From Candidatus Aenigmatarchaeota archaeon (GTDB lineage: Archaea; Aenigmatarchaeota; Aenigmatarchaeia; CG10238-14), in NCBI GenBank assembly GCA_018304545.1, contig JAGVVZ010000004.1, positions 1 through 64,000 on the forward strand: 64,000 bases of DNA. Reading direction: 5' to 3'. Made by a program: the position numbers and the translations under genes. Shown piece after piece: positions 7,819-16,696 of the stretch. The notes beneath the pieces are model-generated. The model did not search any database, was not told the DNA's origin, and was given only the letters and a program-made list of their open reading frames with translations. Positions within the stretch are counted from its first letter, which is position 1, and every line of letters begins with the position of its first letter.

Positions 7819-7942
7819 AGTATCTAATGCGAAGATATTATCCATCGCACCAAGAGTATGTCTATGCATATACCTAGGTCAAAGTTTCCCAAAAGATAAA
7901 ATTAAATCACGATTGGAAGCATATAGTATTAGATACCCTCAA
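7819..7942 (+). other. BHB intron in the 23S peptidyl-transferase loop
   Basis: The universal GGGGATAACAGG sequence is interrupted after GGGGAT (7818) and resumes with AACAGG (7943). GUAUCUAAU (7820-7828) pairs with AUUAGAUAC at the intron's 3' end. GGGG pairs with CCUC, leaving AUA (7817-7819) and AAA (7941-7943) as opposed 3-nt bulges. Cutting after the second base of each bulge restores the conserved sequence exactly. The insertion follows the equivalent of E. coli U2449. At 124 nt it encodes no homing endonuclease. Confidence 0.85.
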
Positions 7943-8069
7943 AACAGGGCCGTAGCTTCCGAGAGTCCAAATCGACGAAGCGTGTTGCTTCCTCGCTGTC
8001 GGCTCCCCCCCTCCTGGTTGCGCAGTAGCAGCCAAGGGTGCAGGTGTCCACTGATCAAAGGGGGACGCT

Positions 8070-8103
<34 letters not shown>

Positions 8104-8406
8104 ATTATCTATTGGAGGTGCTGTCGTCTGAGAGGAAGAAAGGGTGAGTACGAAAGGAACGCCCTTTCGTGGCCACTGGTGAATCGGTTGTACATGCAAC
8201 GCCGAGTAGCTACGCCATCATCAGATAACCGCTGAATGCATCTAAGCGGGAAGCTGTCCTCAAAAATAGACGATGAATCGTATAACTGATAGGCAACTAT
8301 CGGTGGTGCGTATAGGGCCCCTATAGACTATAGGATTGATAGGACAGAGGTGTACGCATCAAGAGTTCGCTCGAGATGTTCAGCCTACTGTTACTAATCG
8401 CCCAAA

Positions 8407-8441
8407 AGACCTAAATTGCTAAAGATGATAACCTATGATGG
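8407..8441 (+). promoter_or_regulatory. 3' side of pre-23S processing stem
   Basis: Complement of 5201-5235, with TGCT as central helix and AAA (8421-8423) as bulge. See the 5' half. The stem pairs the two flanks over 3.2 kb. Confidence 0.85.
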
Positions 8442-8509
8442 TAAACTCTTATTTTTTATAGAATATTTGATCTGATGTTTTTATGATATGTAAGTCTTGA
8501 TATAGTAAC

Positions 8510-8521
8510 TACTATATAGTA
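8510..8521. promoter_or_regulatory. Palindromic motif TACTATATAGTA
   Basis: Perfect 12-bp palindrome in the gap between 23S and eL31. The 10-bp core ACTATATAGT recurs at 47015 upstream of a hypothetical gene, and with one mismatch at 54173, which suggests a shared operator. In this gap it could belong to the eL31 promoter. Confidence 0.4.
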
Positions 8522-8658
8522 AATTTTAGAAACAAAAGAATTTTTGATTACAAAAATTTTGCACTTTTGTATAAAGAATCTAGAGATGACAATTCTTCTC
8601 GAAGAAGATAAAAAGTAAACTTTAATAAACATTATTGTTAATATCTTCTCTGATATCA

Positions 8659-9009
8659 ATGGAAGAAAGAGCTTATACAATCAACATAAGAAGAGGAACG
8701 CTAACTTCTCCGAAATGGGAGAAAAGCAATGATTCCGTAGTTTTCGTTAGAAAATTCTTGGAAAGACATATGAAAACGAAGGATGTGAAGATAGATAATT
8801 CAATTTCCGAGAAAATCTGGGAACATGGAAGCAAATATCCTACAGGGAAAATAAAAGTAAAAGTAAGAAAAGATGATGACGGTGTTGCTACGGCCTATCT
8901 ATGGGGAAAAGAACCTCTAATTTTAGAAGAACCTAAAAAGAAAGGTAAAGAAACGAAAATAGAAGAACCTGTAAAAGAAGAAGTATCGATTGAAGAGAAG
9001 AAAGAGTAG
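8659..9009 (+). CDS. rpl31e: Ribosomal protein eL31
   Basis: Residues 1-90 match eL31 (RAYTINIRRGT, KAxxFVRKFLERHMKT-type helix, KIWEHGSKYPTGKIKVKVRK). The C-terminal 25 residues form a Lys/Glu-rich tail longer than in most archaeal eL31. It is part of the large subunit near the peptide exit. ATG 8659 is chosen; the frame is open upstream but without family similarity. eL39, often adjacent in archaea, is not seen here. Confidence 0.9.
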   Translation: MEERAYTINIRRGTLTSPKWEKSNDSVVFVRKFLERHMKTKDVKIDNSISEKIWEHGSKYPTGKIKVKVRKDDDGVATAYLWGKEPLILEEPKKKGKETKIEEPVKEEVSIEEKKE

Positions 9010-9154
9010 TACGAGTTAAATCAGGACTATGTAAACTGAAAACTTATCGCGGACTGAAGATTTAGTTTTTCAAATAATATTGTTATAACCTTTTACTAGG
9101 TATGTTTGTCTAAATTTTTATAATTTATTTAGATTATAGTGATCAAAATTTTGT

Positions 9155-9595
9155 TCATTTCAATTTTTTATACAGAATTGCTAAAACCAATCCAGCAACC
9201 ATACTTCCTATGAGCCCGTTGAATAACTCTACTATATTTAGTATGTTGGGATAAGTATACATCAACCACATATAGTATGCACCTGGGAGTCTTGAGACAA
9301 GCCAGTACAAAACACCGAAAAATAAGCCCTTTTGCCAAACAGGTTTCAGTCCGATCCCTCTTTCTGTATAAGAATATAAAAATGCAAGTAACACTGTTGA
9401 AAACAAACCACCAAACAACATAAGTAATAGCCAATTACCGAGTCCACCAAAGGAACTCATAGGTCTTAAGCCAGGCCAATCACTGTATTTAGCGTAAATT
9501 TCGGAAACAAAGGGATTCATATAAAGAGCACTGCCAACAAAAAATGATACCAATCCAGCAACCAAACCAGATATTACAATCTTTTTCAGACTCAT
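9155..9595 (-). CDS. Four-TM membrane protein, unknown
   Basis: This 146-aa protein has hydrophobic segments at about 7-25, 55-78, 90-110 and 125-143. Short polar loops contain conserved-looking Pro/Tyr residues (ALYMNPFVSEIY, SRLPGAYYMW). The protein resembles small DUF-type integral proteins, but I cannot name a family. Monocistronic; its own AT-rich promoter region lies at 9600-9660. Confidence 0.6.
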   Translation of the reverse strand: MSLKKIVISGLVAGLVSFFVGSALYMNPFVSEIYAKYSDWPGLRPMSSFGGLGNWLLLMLFGGLFSTVLLAFLYSYTERGIGLKPVWQKGLFFGVLYWLVSRLPGAYYMWLMYTYPNILNIVELFNGLIGSMVAGLVLAILYKKLK

Positions 9596-9816
9596 TCAAT
9601 CATTTACCCTTTAATTTTTTTATTATTTACTATATAAATCTTTTAGAGTTTCTAAAAGTTCCAAACATAGCTCATGACAATATGATACAATGACAGAAGA
9701 AAGAGCTTCGTGGGTATGGTATTTGCTTACCATTTATTAATTTTTTGATAATTAAGGTATTAAAACACCCGATTTCCTAGTTCCATTCAAACTTTAAATG
9801 GACAAAATCTTCTTGA

Positions 9817-10233
9817 TTATCTATATATATTAATTCTCTCATGCACTATATTTCTCCCTTCTAAAAACATCTCCCACGAATCTCCCAAATCTTGTATTTT
9901 CTGAATGTCTTCTCGCTTGTCATTATGTTCCCTCATGTATATACCAAAAACATTCTTTTCCTCTAATGCTTTGACAGGAATTCCATGAAGCAACTGATAT
10001 TTGAAAGTTACATAATCGCCGTAAAAATACATATCCATTCTTGAATTACAGTCTTGTGTAGCGTGCCCATATTGCCTAGCAAAACTGTTGAAATCTAGTC
10101 CATTTCTTTCATCTTGTTGCTGATACCATTCGTATGCTATTCTCAATAACCATTCGTTTCTATCTCCTACTCCAGCAGGCAATGCATCGGGAGGCAATAT
10201 TTCAATAACAACTTGAGCATCCAATTCGGGCAT
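9817..10233 (-). CDS. Hypothetical protein (138 aa)
   Basis: Soluble protein with a Trp/Tyr-rich middle (WLLRIAYEWYQQQD, MDMYFYGDYVTF). No signal, membrane segment or recognised motif. ATG 10233 has no Shine-Dalgarno, fitting a leaderless transcript. Flanked by intergenic gaps on both sides, so monocistronic. Confidence 0.5.
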   Translation of the reverse strand: MPELDAQVVIEILPPDALPAGVGDRNEWLLRIAYEWYQQQDERNGLDFNSFARQYGHATQDCNSRMDMYFYGDYVTFKYQLLHGIPVKALEEKNVFGIYMREHNDKREDIQKIQDLGDSWEMFLEGRNIVHERINIYR

Positions 10234-10450
10234 AAAATAACTTCAATCCAAACCTTTAAAAGTTTAATTGTTCCTGAGTAGTGAATAAAAAATGATATAT
10301 ATGACATCAAGTATACTCTCAGCATATACAATGCGTGTAGTTCAGGGTGGAAGACCAAGACTCTAAATGGACAAAAGCTTCTTTAGGACATTACTATAGA
10401 AATCCTTATATATTAGTCATCATATAGTAGCAAATATATTGTGATATGTT

Positions 10451-10696
10451 ATGAAAGCCTTACAACTATATTTAAGAGACGTAGGAGATTTGTCTACCGG
10501 AAAAGAACCTCTTTATGCATATCTTAGAGAACATGCCGATGCCATGGTTCAAATTAACATAGAACCTAAACCAGATGAACTGTATGTTGGTCGGAAATTA
10601 GTTGGTCAAATAGAAAGAACTCCAGGAACAGGAGAATTATGGGGATATTACACCTTAACTTTTAAACCGATTTCCGAGTCAAGTCAATCTAGTTGA
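10451..10696 (+). CDS. Hypothetical protein (81 aa)
   Basis: Small soluble protein; the C-terminal half looks like a beta sheet (ELYVGRKLVGQI, GELWGYYTLTF). Upstream lie a TATA-like CTTATATATT (about 10404-10413) and a degenerate copy of the ACTATATAGT palindrome (about 10419-10430). That promoter layout is shared with the genes at 47028 and 54190. Function unknown. Confidence 0.5.
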   Translation: MKALQLYLRDVGDLSTGKEPLYAYLREHADAMVQINIEPKPDELYVGRKLVGQIERTPGTGELWGYYTLTFKPISESSQSS

Positions 10697-10830
10697 ATAT
10701 TGTGTTTTAATAATCTTTCTTTGAATCTTGGTTTAATTCAAACTATTAATGGTTAAACCAATTAAGATACTTTCTTTTAATCGTTTTGATGACATTAATT
10801 GATTAACAACAAGAAAAATTGTAGAATAAT

Positions 10831-11022
10831 TTATCCAACAAATAGCGCATATTTCCCTGGTACTGAAACACCAAGAAATTGTGCAATTTCGCTTGTCGTA
10901 GCATCGTTAACTACTACTAAACCTTTCCAGCTTGCTGACAAGTTGCTGGACTTACAGACTACACACTCTTTATTCATAGTAAATCTTCTGCATTGCCTGC
11001 ACACATAAAATCTCTTTGTCAT
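10831..11022 (-). CDS. spt4: Transcription elongation factor Spt4 (RpoE'')
   Basis: This 63-aa zinc protein has CRQC (8-11) and CVVC (20-23), followed by SxSWKGLVVVND and the GxxxPGKYALFVG ending typical of archaeal Spt4. It pairs with Spt5 to increase RNA polymerase processivity. Its start overlaps the stop of rpoE by one base, the standard rpoE-spt4 arrangement. The eS24 and eS27-type genes that commonly follow are absent. Confidence 0.92.
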   Translation of the reverse strand: MTKRFYVCRQCRRFTMNKECVVCKSSNLSASWKGLVVVNDATTSEIAQFLGVSVPGKYALFVG

Positions 11023-11591
11023 TACTTTTTCGCTCCAACAACCTTTGTTGCTTTTTTCTTTTCATCTTCAATCCAGTTAACAGAACCTAATCCGGGCTGC
11101 CTCATGGTTAAACCAATTTTATTCTCTTTTCCGCCGACTAGGTTCAACGATATTATTCTTCCAATGATAGAGTCACCTTCCTTTAATGTTTTCTTTGTGT
11201 CTCTACCACTGAAAATCGAGTTTCTTTCATCATAATTTATAAAGTCATCCAATATTTGCGACACATGCACTAATCCGTCTAACGGTCCGATTCTTACGAA
11301 CGCGCTAAATTCTGTATTATCAACCACGTCACCGACCACAACCTCTTGAATTTCAGGTTTATAGACCAATAAATCAAAGGTAACAGGATAATAAACTGAT
11401 GCATCGCCTGCGGTTATTTTCCCCTCACCTATTTCGTTTATTTTTAGAACCACTAGACCCACGCCATATCTCTTGTCAGCAACTCTTTCATATTTTTCTG
11501 CAATGCTTTCTTTAATTCCTTTTTGAAGCGGCATTCCAAAACGTGTCGGAGGCACACCAGCCTTCGTTTTTACTGTGACAATTCTATACAT
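11022..11591 (-). CDS. rpoE: RNA polymerase subunit Rpo7 (RpoE')
   Basis: This 189-aa protein opens with MYRIVTVKTKAGVPPTRFG, the tip domain of Rpo7. An S1/OB domain follows (VVVGDVVDNTEFSAFVRIGP, DGLVHVSQI, KIGLTMRQPGLG). With Rpo4 it forms the stalk of archaeal RNA polymerase. It lies 8 nt downstream of the pyrophosphatase gene, which suggests co-transcription. Confidence 0.93.
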   Translation of the reverse strand: MYRIVTVKTKAGVPPTRFGMPLQKGIKESIAEKYERVADKRYGVGLVVLKINEIGEGKITAGDASVYYPVTFDLLVYKPEIQEVVVGDVVDNTEFSAFVRIGPLDGLVHVSQILDDFINYDERNSIFSGRDTKKTLKEGDSIIGRIISLNLVGGKENKIGLTMRQPGLGSVNWIEDEKKKATKVVGAKK

Positions 11592-11599
11592 ATGATCTC

Positions 11600-12124
11600 C
11601 TATTTCTTGTTAGATTTCATTGCTGTACTTATAACTTCTCTTGCTTCTTTAGAACCTTTCCACTCACCCGTTTTAACCCACTTTCCAGGTTCGAGTTCTT
11701 TCATATGATCGAAAAAATGCTTGATTTTATCTCTAACGACCTGAGGCAAATCCTTGACATCTTTTATCTGTCCAAAAACCGGATCTATCTTAGCAGAAGG
11801 CACAGCTATTATTTTCGTGTCTATTCCGCCTTCATCCTTCATTTCTAAAAGACCAATCGGTTGGCTAGGAAGTATAACACCAGCTTGTACTGGCTGAGAA
11901 GACAAAATCATTATATCCAAAGGATCGTCATCCTCTCCTTTTGTTCCGCAGACAAACCCATAATTGAAAGGATAATTCATTGCCGTATAAAGAAATCTAT
12001 CTACGAACAACGCTCCTGTTTCTTCATCCACTTCATATTTGATTGATCCTCCTTGGGGTATTTCTACGAATACGTTAACTTTATCAGGTGCGTCTTTTCC
12101 TGTAGGAATGTCATTTGCTTGCAT
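11600..12124 (-). CDS. ppa: Inorganic pyrophosphatase (family I)
   Basis: At 174 aa it has the usual length for the family. It carries KYEVDEETGALFVDRFLYT, the signature DxDPxD as DDDPLDIMI, and ELEPGKWVKTGEW near the C-terminus. It hydrolyses PPi from polymerisation and aminoacylation using Mg2+. ATG 12124 begins the conserved MQANDIPTGKDAP region. First gene of the apparent ppa-rpoE-spt4 unit. Confidence 0.95.
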   Translation of the reverse strand: MQANDIPTGKDAPDKVNVFVEIPQGGSIKYEVDEETGALFVDRFLYTAMNYPFNYGFVCGTKGEDDDPLDIMILSSQPVQAGVILPSQPIGLLEMKDEGGIDTKIIAVPSAKIDPVFGQIKDVKDLPQVVRDKIKHFFDHMKELEPGKWVKTGEWKGSKEAREVISTAMKSNKK

Positions 12125-12237
12125 GATTTACCTCTTAATTAAATGAATTTAATGTTTATAAAGTATTATTTGTCCTGTTTAATTATTGTAAGCATTATAC
12201 TAATTCTTTATGCTTTTTAACATCAGTTTAGTCGACG

Positions 12238-12645
12238 TTACACGCTTTTCCAAAGGTGATGAAATCTTTTTAGATATTTTAGATCTTCGGCCAGTTTCGA
12301 CTCGTCATTGGTCTGGAAAAAACCAGGAAAATTGTCCCATTTTATTTCTATCAGTTCTTCAGGTTTTTTAATATCTACCTGACCCCCTGATATCTTGCAA
12401 ACAACAAATACTCTGTCAGTCTTATTCTCAATAAAAAAGTGGTTATGAAGTACTCTCTCAACAGTCACTTTAATGCCAAATAGCTCCTGTGCCGCTCGCA
12501 TGGATGCTTGTTCAGGTGTTTCCCCAGGTCTTAATGGATAAGAAGGCAGCGTCCAGAGATTAGGCATGACATCTTTCATTTTAGATCTTCTTCCAAATAA
12601 AATTCGTTCGTTCTGCTTTAGGATAAGAGCAACTTCTTTTGTCAT
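12238..12645 (-). CDS. Nudix-fold protein, box degenerate
   Basis: This 135-aa protein has a MutT-like fold: LILKQNERILFGRRS, then WTLPSYPLRPGETPEQASMR, then late strands. The Nudix box GxxxxxExxxxxxxREUxEExGU reads GETPEQA...RAAQELFGI. The upstream Glu and the Glu after Arg are both Ala, and one of the EE pair is Leu, so metal-dependent hydrolysis is doubtful. It may bind a nucleotide or act as an accessory like the C-terminal MutY domain. Monocistronic. Confidence 0.75.
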   Translation of the reverse strand: MTKEVALILKQNERILFGRRSKMKDVMPNLWTLPSYPLRPGETPEQASMRAAQELFGIKVTVERVLHNHFFIENKTDRVFVVCKISGGQVDIKKPEELIEIKWDNFPGFFQTNDESKLAEDLKYLKRFHHLWKSV

Positions 12646-12729
12646 GAATAATCATTAGCAGATAAAATATAATTAGTTTACCTGTTGGAAGAAAAAGAAA
12701 TTTAAAGATTGTAGTTTACAGTTTGTATT

Positions 12730-13005
12730 ATGGTAACACAAGATATTCAACCTCAAACCAGACTAACCCTGAATTTATTATATGCTGCGAGTAAATCTAT
12801 GACCTATGGATCAGATTTCGGTTCAGGCATTGCTTACTCGATTTATAATTCAACAATAGTTCAACTATTATTAAGACTCCCAATAGAAATTTCCTTACCT
12901 CTTTCTCAAGCATACGCTAGTGGTAGAAATCCTTCTGAAAGTGCTGAATTTTTATTAAAAGCGTTGAAAGATTATGAAGTTGGCGGAGAAAAACCAAGCA
13001 AGTAA
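12730..13005 (+). CDS. Hypothetical protein (91 aa)
   Basis: Mostly helical small protein without membrane segment (LLYAASKSM, VQLLLRLPIEISLPLSQAY). An ATG directly after a TATA-like region suggests a leaderless message. It converges on the PIN gene with about 15 bp between. No family recognised. Confidence 0.5.
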   Translation: MVTQDIQPQTRLTLNLLYAASKSMTYGSDFGSGIAYSIYNSTIVQLLLRLPIEISLPLSQAYASGRNPSESAEFLLKALKDYEVGGEKPSK

Positions 13006-13020
13006 TAAGATTCAATAACG

Positions 13021-13398
13021 TTAAAATATTTCCAACTTCTTTTTCGACCTCAAATAAATTATTTTAGTGCCTTTGTCTTTCAATTTTTTTTGAAGCGCTT
13101 TATCATTGGTTGCAACTATGATATTTTTATCAGCCAAATCTACAATTTCTTCATCCGTATTTTTTCCTTTGACATCAGCAATCTCCACATCATTTTTTTC
13201 TATCATATCTAAAGCAACTTTCGCCGCAGACGAATCCTTGCTATCACCTTTTGTAATTTTTTCCAGTTCTCTTTTGATGGAATTTGTAATAACAAATGTA
13301 ATTTCGCCTTCAATAATTTCTCTGATTTCATCAAATATGTCCACCTTGAATTGGCCTGGAACCAAAAGCATGTTTGTATCTAAAATTATTTTTTTCAT
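13021..13398 (-). CDS. PIN-domain protein (Fcf1/Utp24-like)
   Basis: A protein of about 125 residues with the PIN layout: LDTNMLL (acidic residue 1), KREL with the following acidic helix, DEEIVDLA, and VATNDKALQKKLK. It lies downstream of aIF2-gamma, as in the conserved archaeal eS6-aIF2g-PIN cluster. There the PIN protein is related to eukaryotic Fcf1/Utp24 and may act in rRNA processing. ATG 13398 begins the conserved strand; ATG 13413 is possible. Confidence 0.75.
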   Translation of the reverse strand: MKKIILDTNMLLVPGQFKVDIFDEIREIIEGEITFVITNSIKRELEKITKGDSKDSSAAKVALDMIEKNDVEIADVKGKNTDEEIVDLADKNIIVATNDKALQKKLKDKGTKIIYLRSKKKLEIF

Positions 13399-13457
13399 TT
13401 TCGTCTCGCTCATTGAATTAAGATACCTTCTATTAAAAATAATATTGATAAGATCAT

Positions 13458-14690
13458 TTATCCGATCAGTGTTCCGTGTCCAATTAGTCTCCATCTGCCA
13501 AGAACCTGCCTTGAAATGACAACCCTGTCTCCGTCATCACCGCAAATCGGTATTTTTAAGTTCATTTCTACCTTCCTTCCTTTTATTGAACCAACAATTC
13601 CAACAGATCTCATTGAACCAATATTTACCATGAGCATTTCATTTGGTTTGATTTCTTGTATACCTTCCATTTCTTTTGTTCCAACAACTCTTTCCAAAAG
13701 CTTAGAGTCAACTCTGATTTTGTCTCTTACTTTAGGTAGTTTTCCAGGTAATCCTACAACATTACCTGCGAGGACGTCTGCTTTAGTTACATAAGGATCT
13801 AGTTTTGTCATCAAGCCAAGCAACCCACCGGGTCCGGCTTCTTCTATTTCAAAACTCGCCTTTCTCAACGAAACTATTCTTGTAAATATTGGTTTCCATT
13901 CATTATCAATTCTCATCCCGGGTCTTATTTCAATTTCTCCATCAACCTTCAAAACTCCCTGGACAACAGAACCGCCCAATATGCCACCAACTAACTGGTC
14001 GGCAGATGAGCCGGGTTTGTTAATGTCAAAACTTCTTGCAATATACATCTTAGGATTTTTTGCCTCATCTCTTTTTGGCGTGGGTATGAATTCATTGATA
14101 GCTTCGATTATATATTCAATGTTTATTTTTTGCTGAGCCGAGATAGGAATTATCGGTGAATTTTCTGCTATGGTTCCCTTTACAAATTCTTTTATCTCTT
14201 CATAGTGTTCTTTCACTCTCTCCTGAGATACCAAATCAATTTTATTTTGAATTATAACAATATTTTTTATCCCTACAACTTCTAAAGCAGTTAAATGTTC
14301 GCGGGTCTGTGGCAACGGACATTTCTCATTAGCTGCTATTAATAGCAACGCACCGTCTAGTATAGCTGATCCTGTCAAAACAGTTGCCATTAGGCTTTCA
14401 TGTCCGGGGGCGTCAACAAAAGACACTGTTCGTAGAGGTTTTGTATCAGTGAAACATGATTGACATTTGTTCGTTGACGCGTGTTTTTTACATTTTGGAC
14501 ATTCATAAAAAGTAGCGTCAGCATATCCCAACTTTATTGTAATACCTCTTTTGATTTCTTCAGAATGAGTGTCTGTCCATTTTCCAGTTAAAGCATCAAC
14601 AAGAGTGGTTTTGCCGTGATCAACGTGTCCTAATAAGCCTATGTTAACCTCGGGGATAAATTTTAGATTCAACTTTTTATTGAAATTACT
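13458..14690 (-). CDS. eif2g: Translation initiation factor aIF2 gamma
   Basis: GTPase of about 410 residues: G1 GHVDHGKTT, switch region RGITIKLGYAD, a four-Cys zinc knuckle (CPKC...CQSC), DAPGHE, NKIDL, and domains II and III ending in GRWRLIGHGTLIG. It carries Met-tRNAi to the small subunit. GTG 14690 overlaps the eS6 stop and begins just before the conserved region. The longer TTG frame at 14732 lies inside eS6 and is less likely. Confidence 0.95.
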   Translation of the reverse strand, partial: SNFNKKLNLKFIPEVNIGLLGHVDHGKTTLVDALTGKWTDTHSEEIKRGITIKLGYADATFYECPKCKKHASTNKCQSCFTDTKPLRTVSFVDAPGHESLMATVLTGSAILDGALLLIAANEKCPLPQTREHLTALEVVGIKNIVIIQNKIDLVSQERVKEHYEEIKEFVKGTIAENSPIIPISAQQKINIEYIIEAINEFIPTPKRDEAKNPKMYIARSFDINKPGSSADQLVGGILGGSVVQGVLKVDGEIEIRPGMRIDNEWKPIFTRIVSLRKASFEIEEAGPGGLLGLMTKLDPYVTKADVLAGNVVGLPGKLPKVRDKIRVDSKLLERVVGTKEMEGIQEIKPNEMLMVNIGSMRSVGIVGSIKGRKVEMNLKIPICGDDGDRVVISRQVLGRWRLIGHGTLIG

Positions 14691-15102
14691 CACCTTGTTT
14701 AGGTTTTGGTTCGTCTCCACCTTTCTTGCCAAGTAATTCTTCCAGCGGCTTGTTGCCTTCTTTGATAACCTTTGTGTTTATCTGAGTTATGTCTCTGGAT
14801 ATTGTGTTCCCCCGTATCATCATTCTCTTTCTCTGTCCTTTTATTTTCGGGTTGAATCCGGGCGGATGAGATAATACCGTTTTCTTCTTAACTGGCCCAT
14901 GAACACTCGGAATCATAGGAAAACCGTCTTTATCTGTTCCTCCAGTTATTTGCAATTCATAACTAGACAAACCCAATATATCTCCATTGAAATTTTCTCC
15001 AATTCTTTTTCCTACAATGCCAGCTGCTTTGTCCTGGTCGACAATAACTGAATATGATCTCCTTGTTTTTGGATCCGAAACTACAACTTTGAAATCTGCC
15101 AT
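14686..15102 (-). CDS. rps6e: Ribosomal protein eS6
   Basis: At 138 aa it matches archaeal eS6 (FKVVVSDPKTRRSYSV, GKRIGENFNGDILGL, ELQITGGTDKDGFPMIPSV, then basic KIKGQRKRMMIRGNTI). Small-subunit protein. Translationally coupled to aIF2-gamma by overlap, the usual archaeal order. Confidence 0.94.
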   Translation of the reverse strand: MADFKVVVSDPKTRRSYSVIVDQDKAAGIVGKRIGENFNGDILGLSSYELQITGGTDKDGFPMIPSVHGPVKKKTVLSHPPGFNPKIKGQRKRMMIRGNTISRDITQINTKVIKEGNKPLEELLGKKGGDEPKPKQGE

Positions 15103-15214
15103 ACTTTCACCTTTTAATATTTCAATATTTTGATTTTTATTCTTTAATTTTAGAATAGTTAAATCTTACAAACTTAAATGTTTGCTCATATAGGATTATT
15201 GTGCTGAATATTTT

Positions 15215-15622
15215 CTATCTATGAATTGGAACTTCACAAACTTTATTGCCATTAACATCTAGAATTATACCCACATCTGATCCAATAGGAATATACAGTT
15301 CATATGTTACTCCTGAGTCATCTTGAAATTGTACAACGGTTTCTATTGGTGTATTAGGTCCCTGTTGTCTGGCGTATGCATATAAATCATATTTTGAAGG
15401 CCTGAACCTACAATTTTCTTCTAATTTTCCCGCGTTTACAAGTGCACCATCAAGAGATCTCGTATCAATAGTGTCGCCTCCTTCTTGTGGTATGCTATAT
15501 CGTGTTGTTGCAGCATATGTCGGAGTAGCTGCGACTGTAGTAGGAGACACAGGAAGTAAAAGACTACATGCATACGTAAACAAAGCTGTTGTTGCAGCAA
15601 GTAAAGCATATCTTGTTTTCAT
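15215..15622 (-). CDS. Secreted or membrane-anchored protein, unknown
   Basis: A protein of about 135 residues beginning MKTRYALLAATTALFTYACS, a signal peptide with a possible lipobox-like cysteine (C19). An Ala/Thr-rich linker and a soluble beta-rich domain with two cysteines (NCRF and KVCEV) follow. ATG 15622 places the basic residues right before the hydrophobic stretch. Function unknown. Confidence 0.6.
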   Translation of the reverse strand: MKTRYALLAATTALFTYACSLLLPVSPTTVAATPTYAATTRYSIPQEGGDTIDTRSLDGALVNAGKLEENCRFRPSKYDLYAYARQQGPNTPIETVVQFQDDSGVTYELYIPIGSDVGIILDVNGNKVCEVPIHR

Positions 15623-15662
15623 ATAAACAACGTTAATAATCATATAAGAATTTAAATATGAT

Positions 15663-16601
15663 CTATAGTTTTTTGCAAAAATATTCTACAGTCTTATAAT
15701 AGTTATTGATTGCCAAAATAAGCAGTTTTCTTATAGTTTTTCTGTCCTTTCCAGATCTTAAATTCATCATATCCTCTATTACTGGTTTGCCGTTTTTTCT
15801 AATTACATCAGGAATTTTCATGTTAACCATATTTTTTAATTCGAGATATCTTTTATTCTGAAACATTTTGAAAGTTACCCATGTCATATTCAATCCTATA
15901 TATGCTAAAAACGCATCATCCAACACATGTTTTTTGTCCTTTTTTAGATCATTTAAAATTCCGTTTTCTGTATAGAATATTTTATTAGCATTTTCCAAGA
16001 CAACTTTATAATTTTCATAAAGCTGATTGTCAAATCCAAAGGCCATGACACGGGAGTTAGCCAGTATGTCTTTTATAAGTAGCGTCATTGTCGATCCTAC
16101 TCTTGTAAATGATACCAATAATCTTTCAATCGTAAACGGTTTTTTCGGTTTATGCCTGTCTAACAAATAAAAAATTCTGTCTGCAGCATTCTCCATCTCT
16201 TCATTCAGTATATCTTCTATTCCGTCTTGTTTATTCAACAAGTGCATCAGCTCATGGGCAAAAAGACCGGATATAGCTTGAATATTATTTGTCCGAAATA
16301 TTTCCTCATTCGCATTTAACATTATAATGGGCGATTTTCCTTTCTCCCAGTATGAAAAGTTAGGCTTGTTGCCGCATACCCATTCTCTCATCTCACCGTG
16401 TCTCTTTACTTTCAGCCTTTTTCCAGAGTTTAGAATTATTTTACAAACAGCAATAGGATTTGTTGTTACATAAACATCTAACTTCTTTAAACTCTTCACA
16501 TGCGCTCTCTCCTCAAATTCTCTTATGACATTAGAAATAGCAATCGATACGATGCCCTTTTGCTTACCCTTAATATCAATGTGTTTTATCACCTGGAGCA
16601 T
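15663..16601 (-). CDS. HExxH zinc peptidase-like protein
   Basis: This 312-aa protein carries FAHELMHLLNKQ at about residues 116-127, followed by EEMENAADRIFYLLD. That gives two zinc histidines, the catalytic Glu and a downstream acidic ligand, as in zincins. No signal peptide, so intracellular. The C-terminal half is helical with no known domain. The protein at 4309 has the same layout but HGISH instead of HELMH. Confidence 0.6.
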   Translation of the reverse strand: MLQVIKHIDIKGKQKGIVSIAISNVIREFEERAHVKSLKKLDVYVTTNPIAVCKIILNSGKRLKVKRHGEMREWVCGNKPNFSYWEKGKSPIIMLNANEEIFRTNNIQAISGLFAHELMHLLNKQDGIEDILNEEMENAADRIFYLLDRHKPKKPFTIERLLVSFTRVGSTMTLLIKDILANSRVMAFGFDNQLYENYKVVLENANKIFYTENGILNDLKKDKKHVLDDAFLAYIGLNMTWVTFKMFQNKRYLELKNMVNMKIPDVIRKNGKPVIEDMMNLRSGKDRKTIRKLLILAINNYYKTVEYFCKKL

Positions 16602-16696
16602 AATAGAATATGGAATATATTTAATAAAACATTTTATTTTGCACTTATGGAAATTCGTTTAAAGATTCTTGCTTAAGTTTTCTGCAGAGGAATAAT

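Noticed and set aside
8442-8658. Possible 5S rRNA or eL39 gene after 23S
   Set aside because: No 5S-like conserved sequence and no eL39 frame found; the gap is AT-rich with only the TACTATATAGTA palindrome.
9168-9434. Second frame inside the four-TM gene at 9155
   Set aside because: Same-strand shadow of the membrane protein frame, without its own start context.
14691-14732. Longer start for aIF2-gamma at TTG 14732
   Set aside because: It lies inside eS6, adds non-conserved residues, and GTG 14690 is coupled to the eS6 stop.
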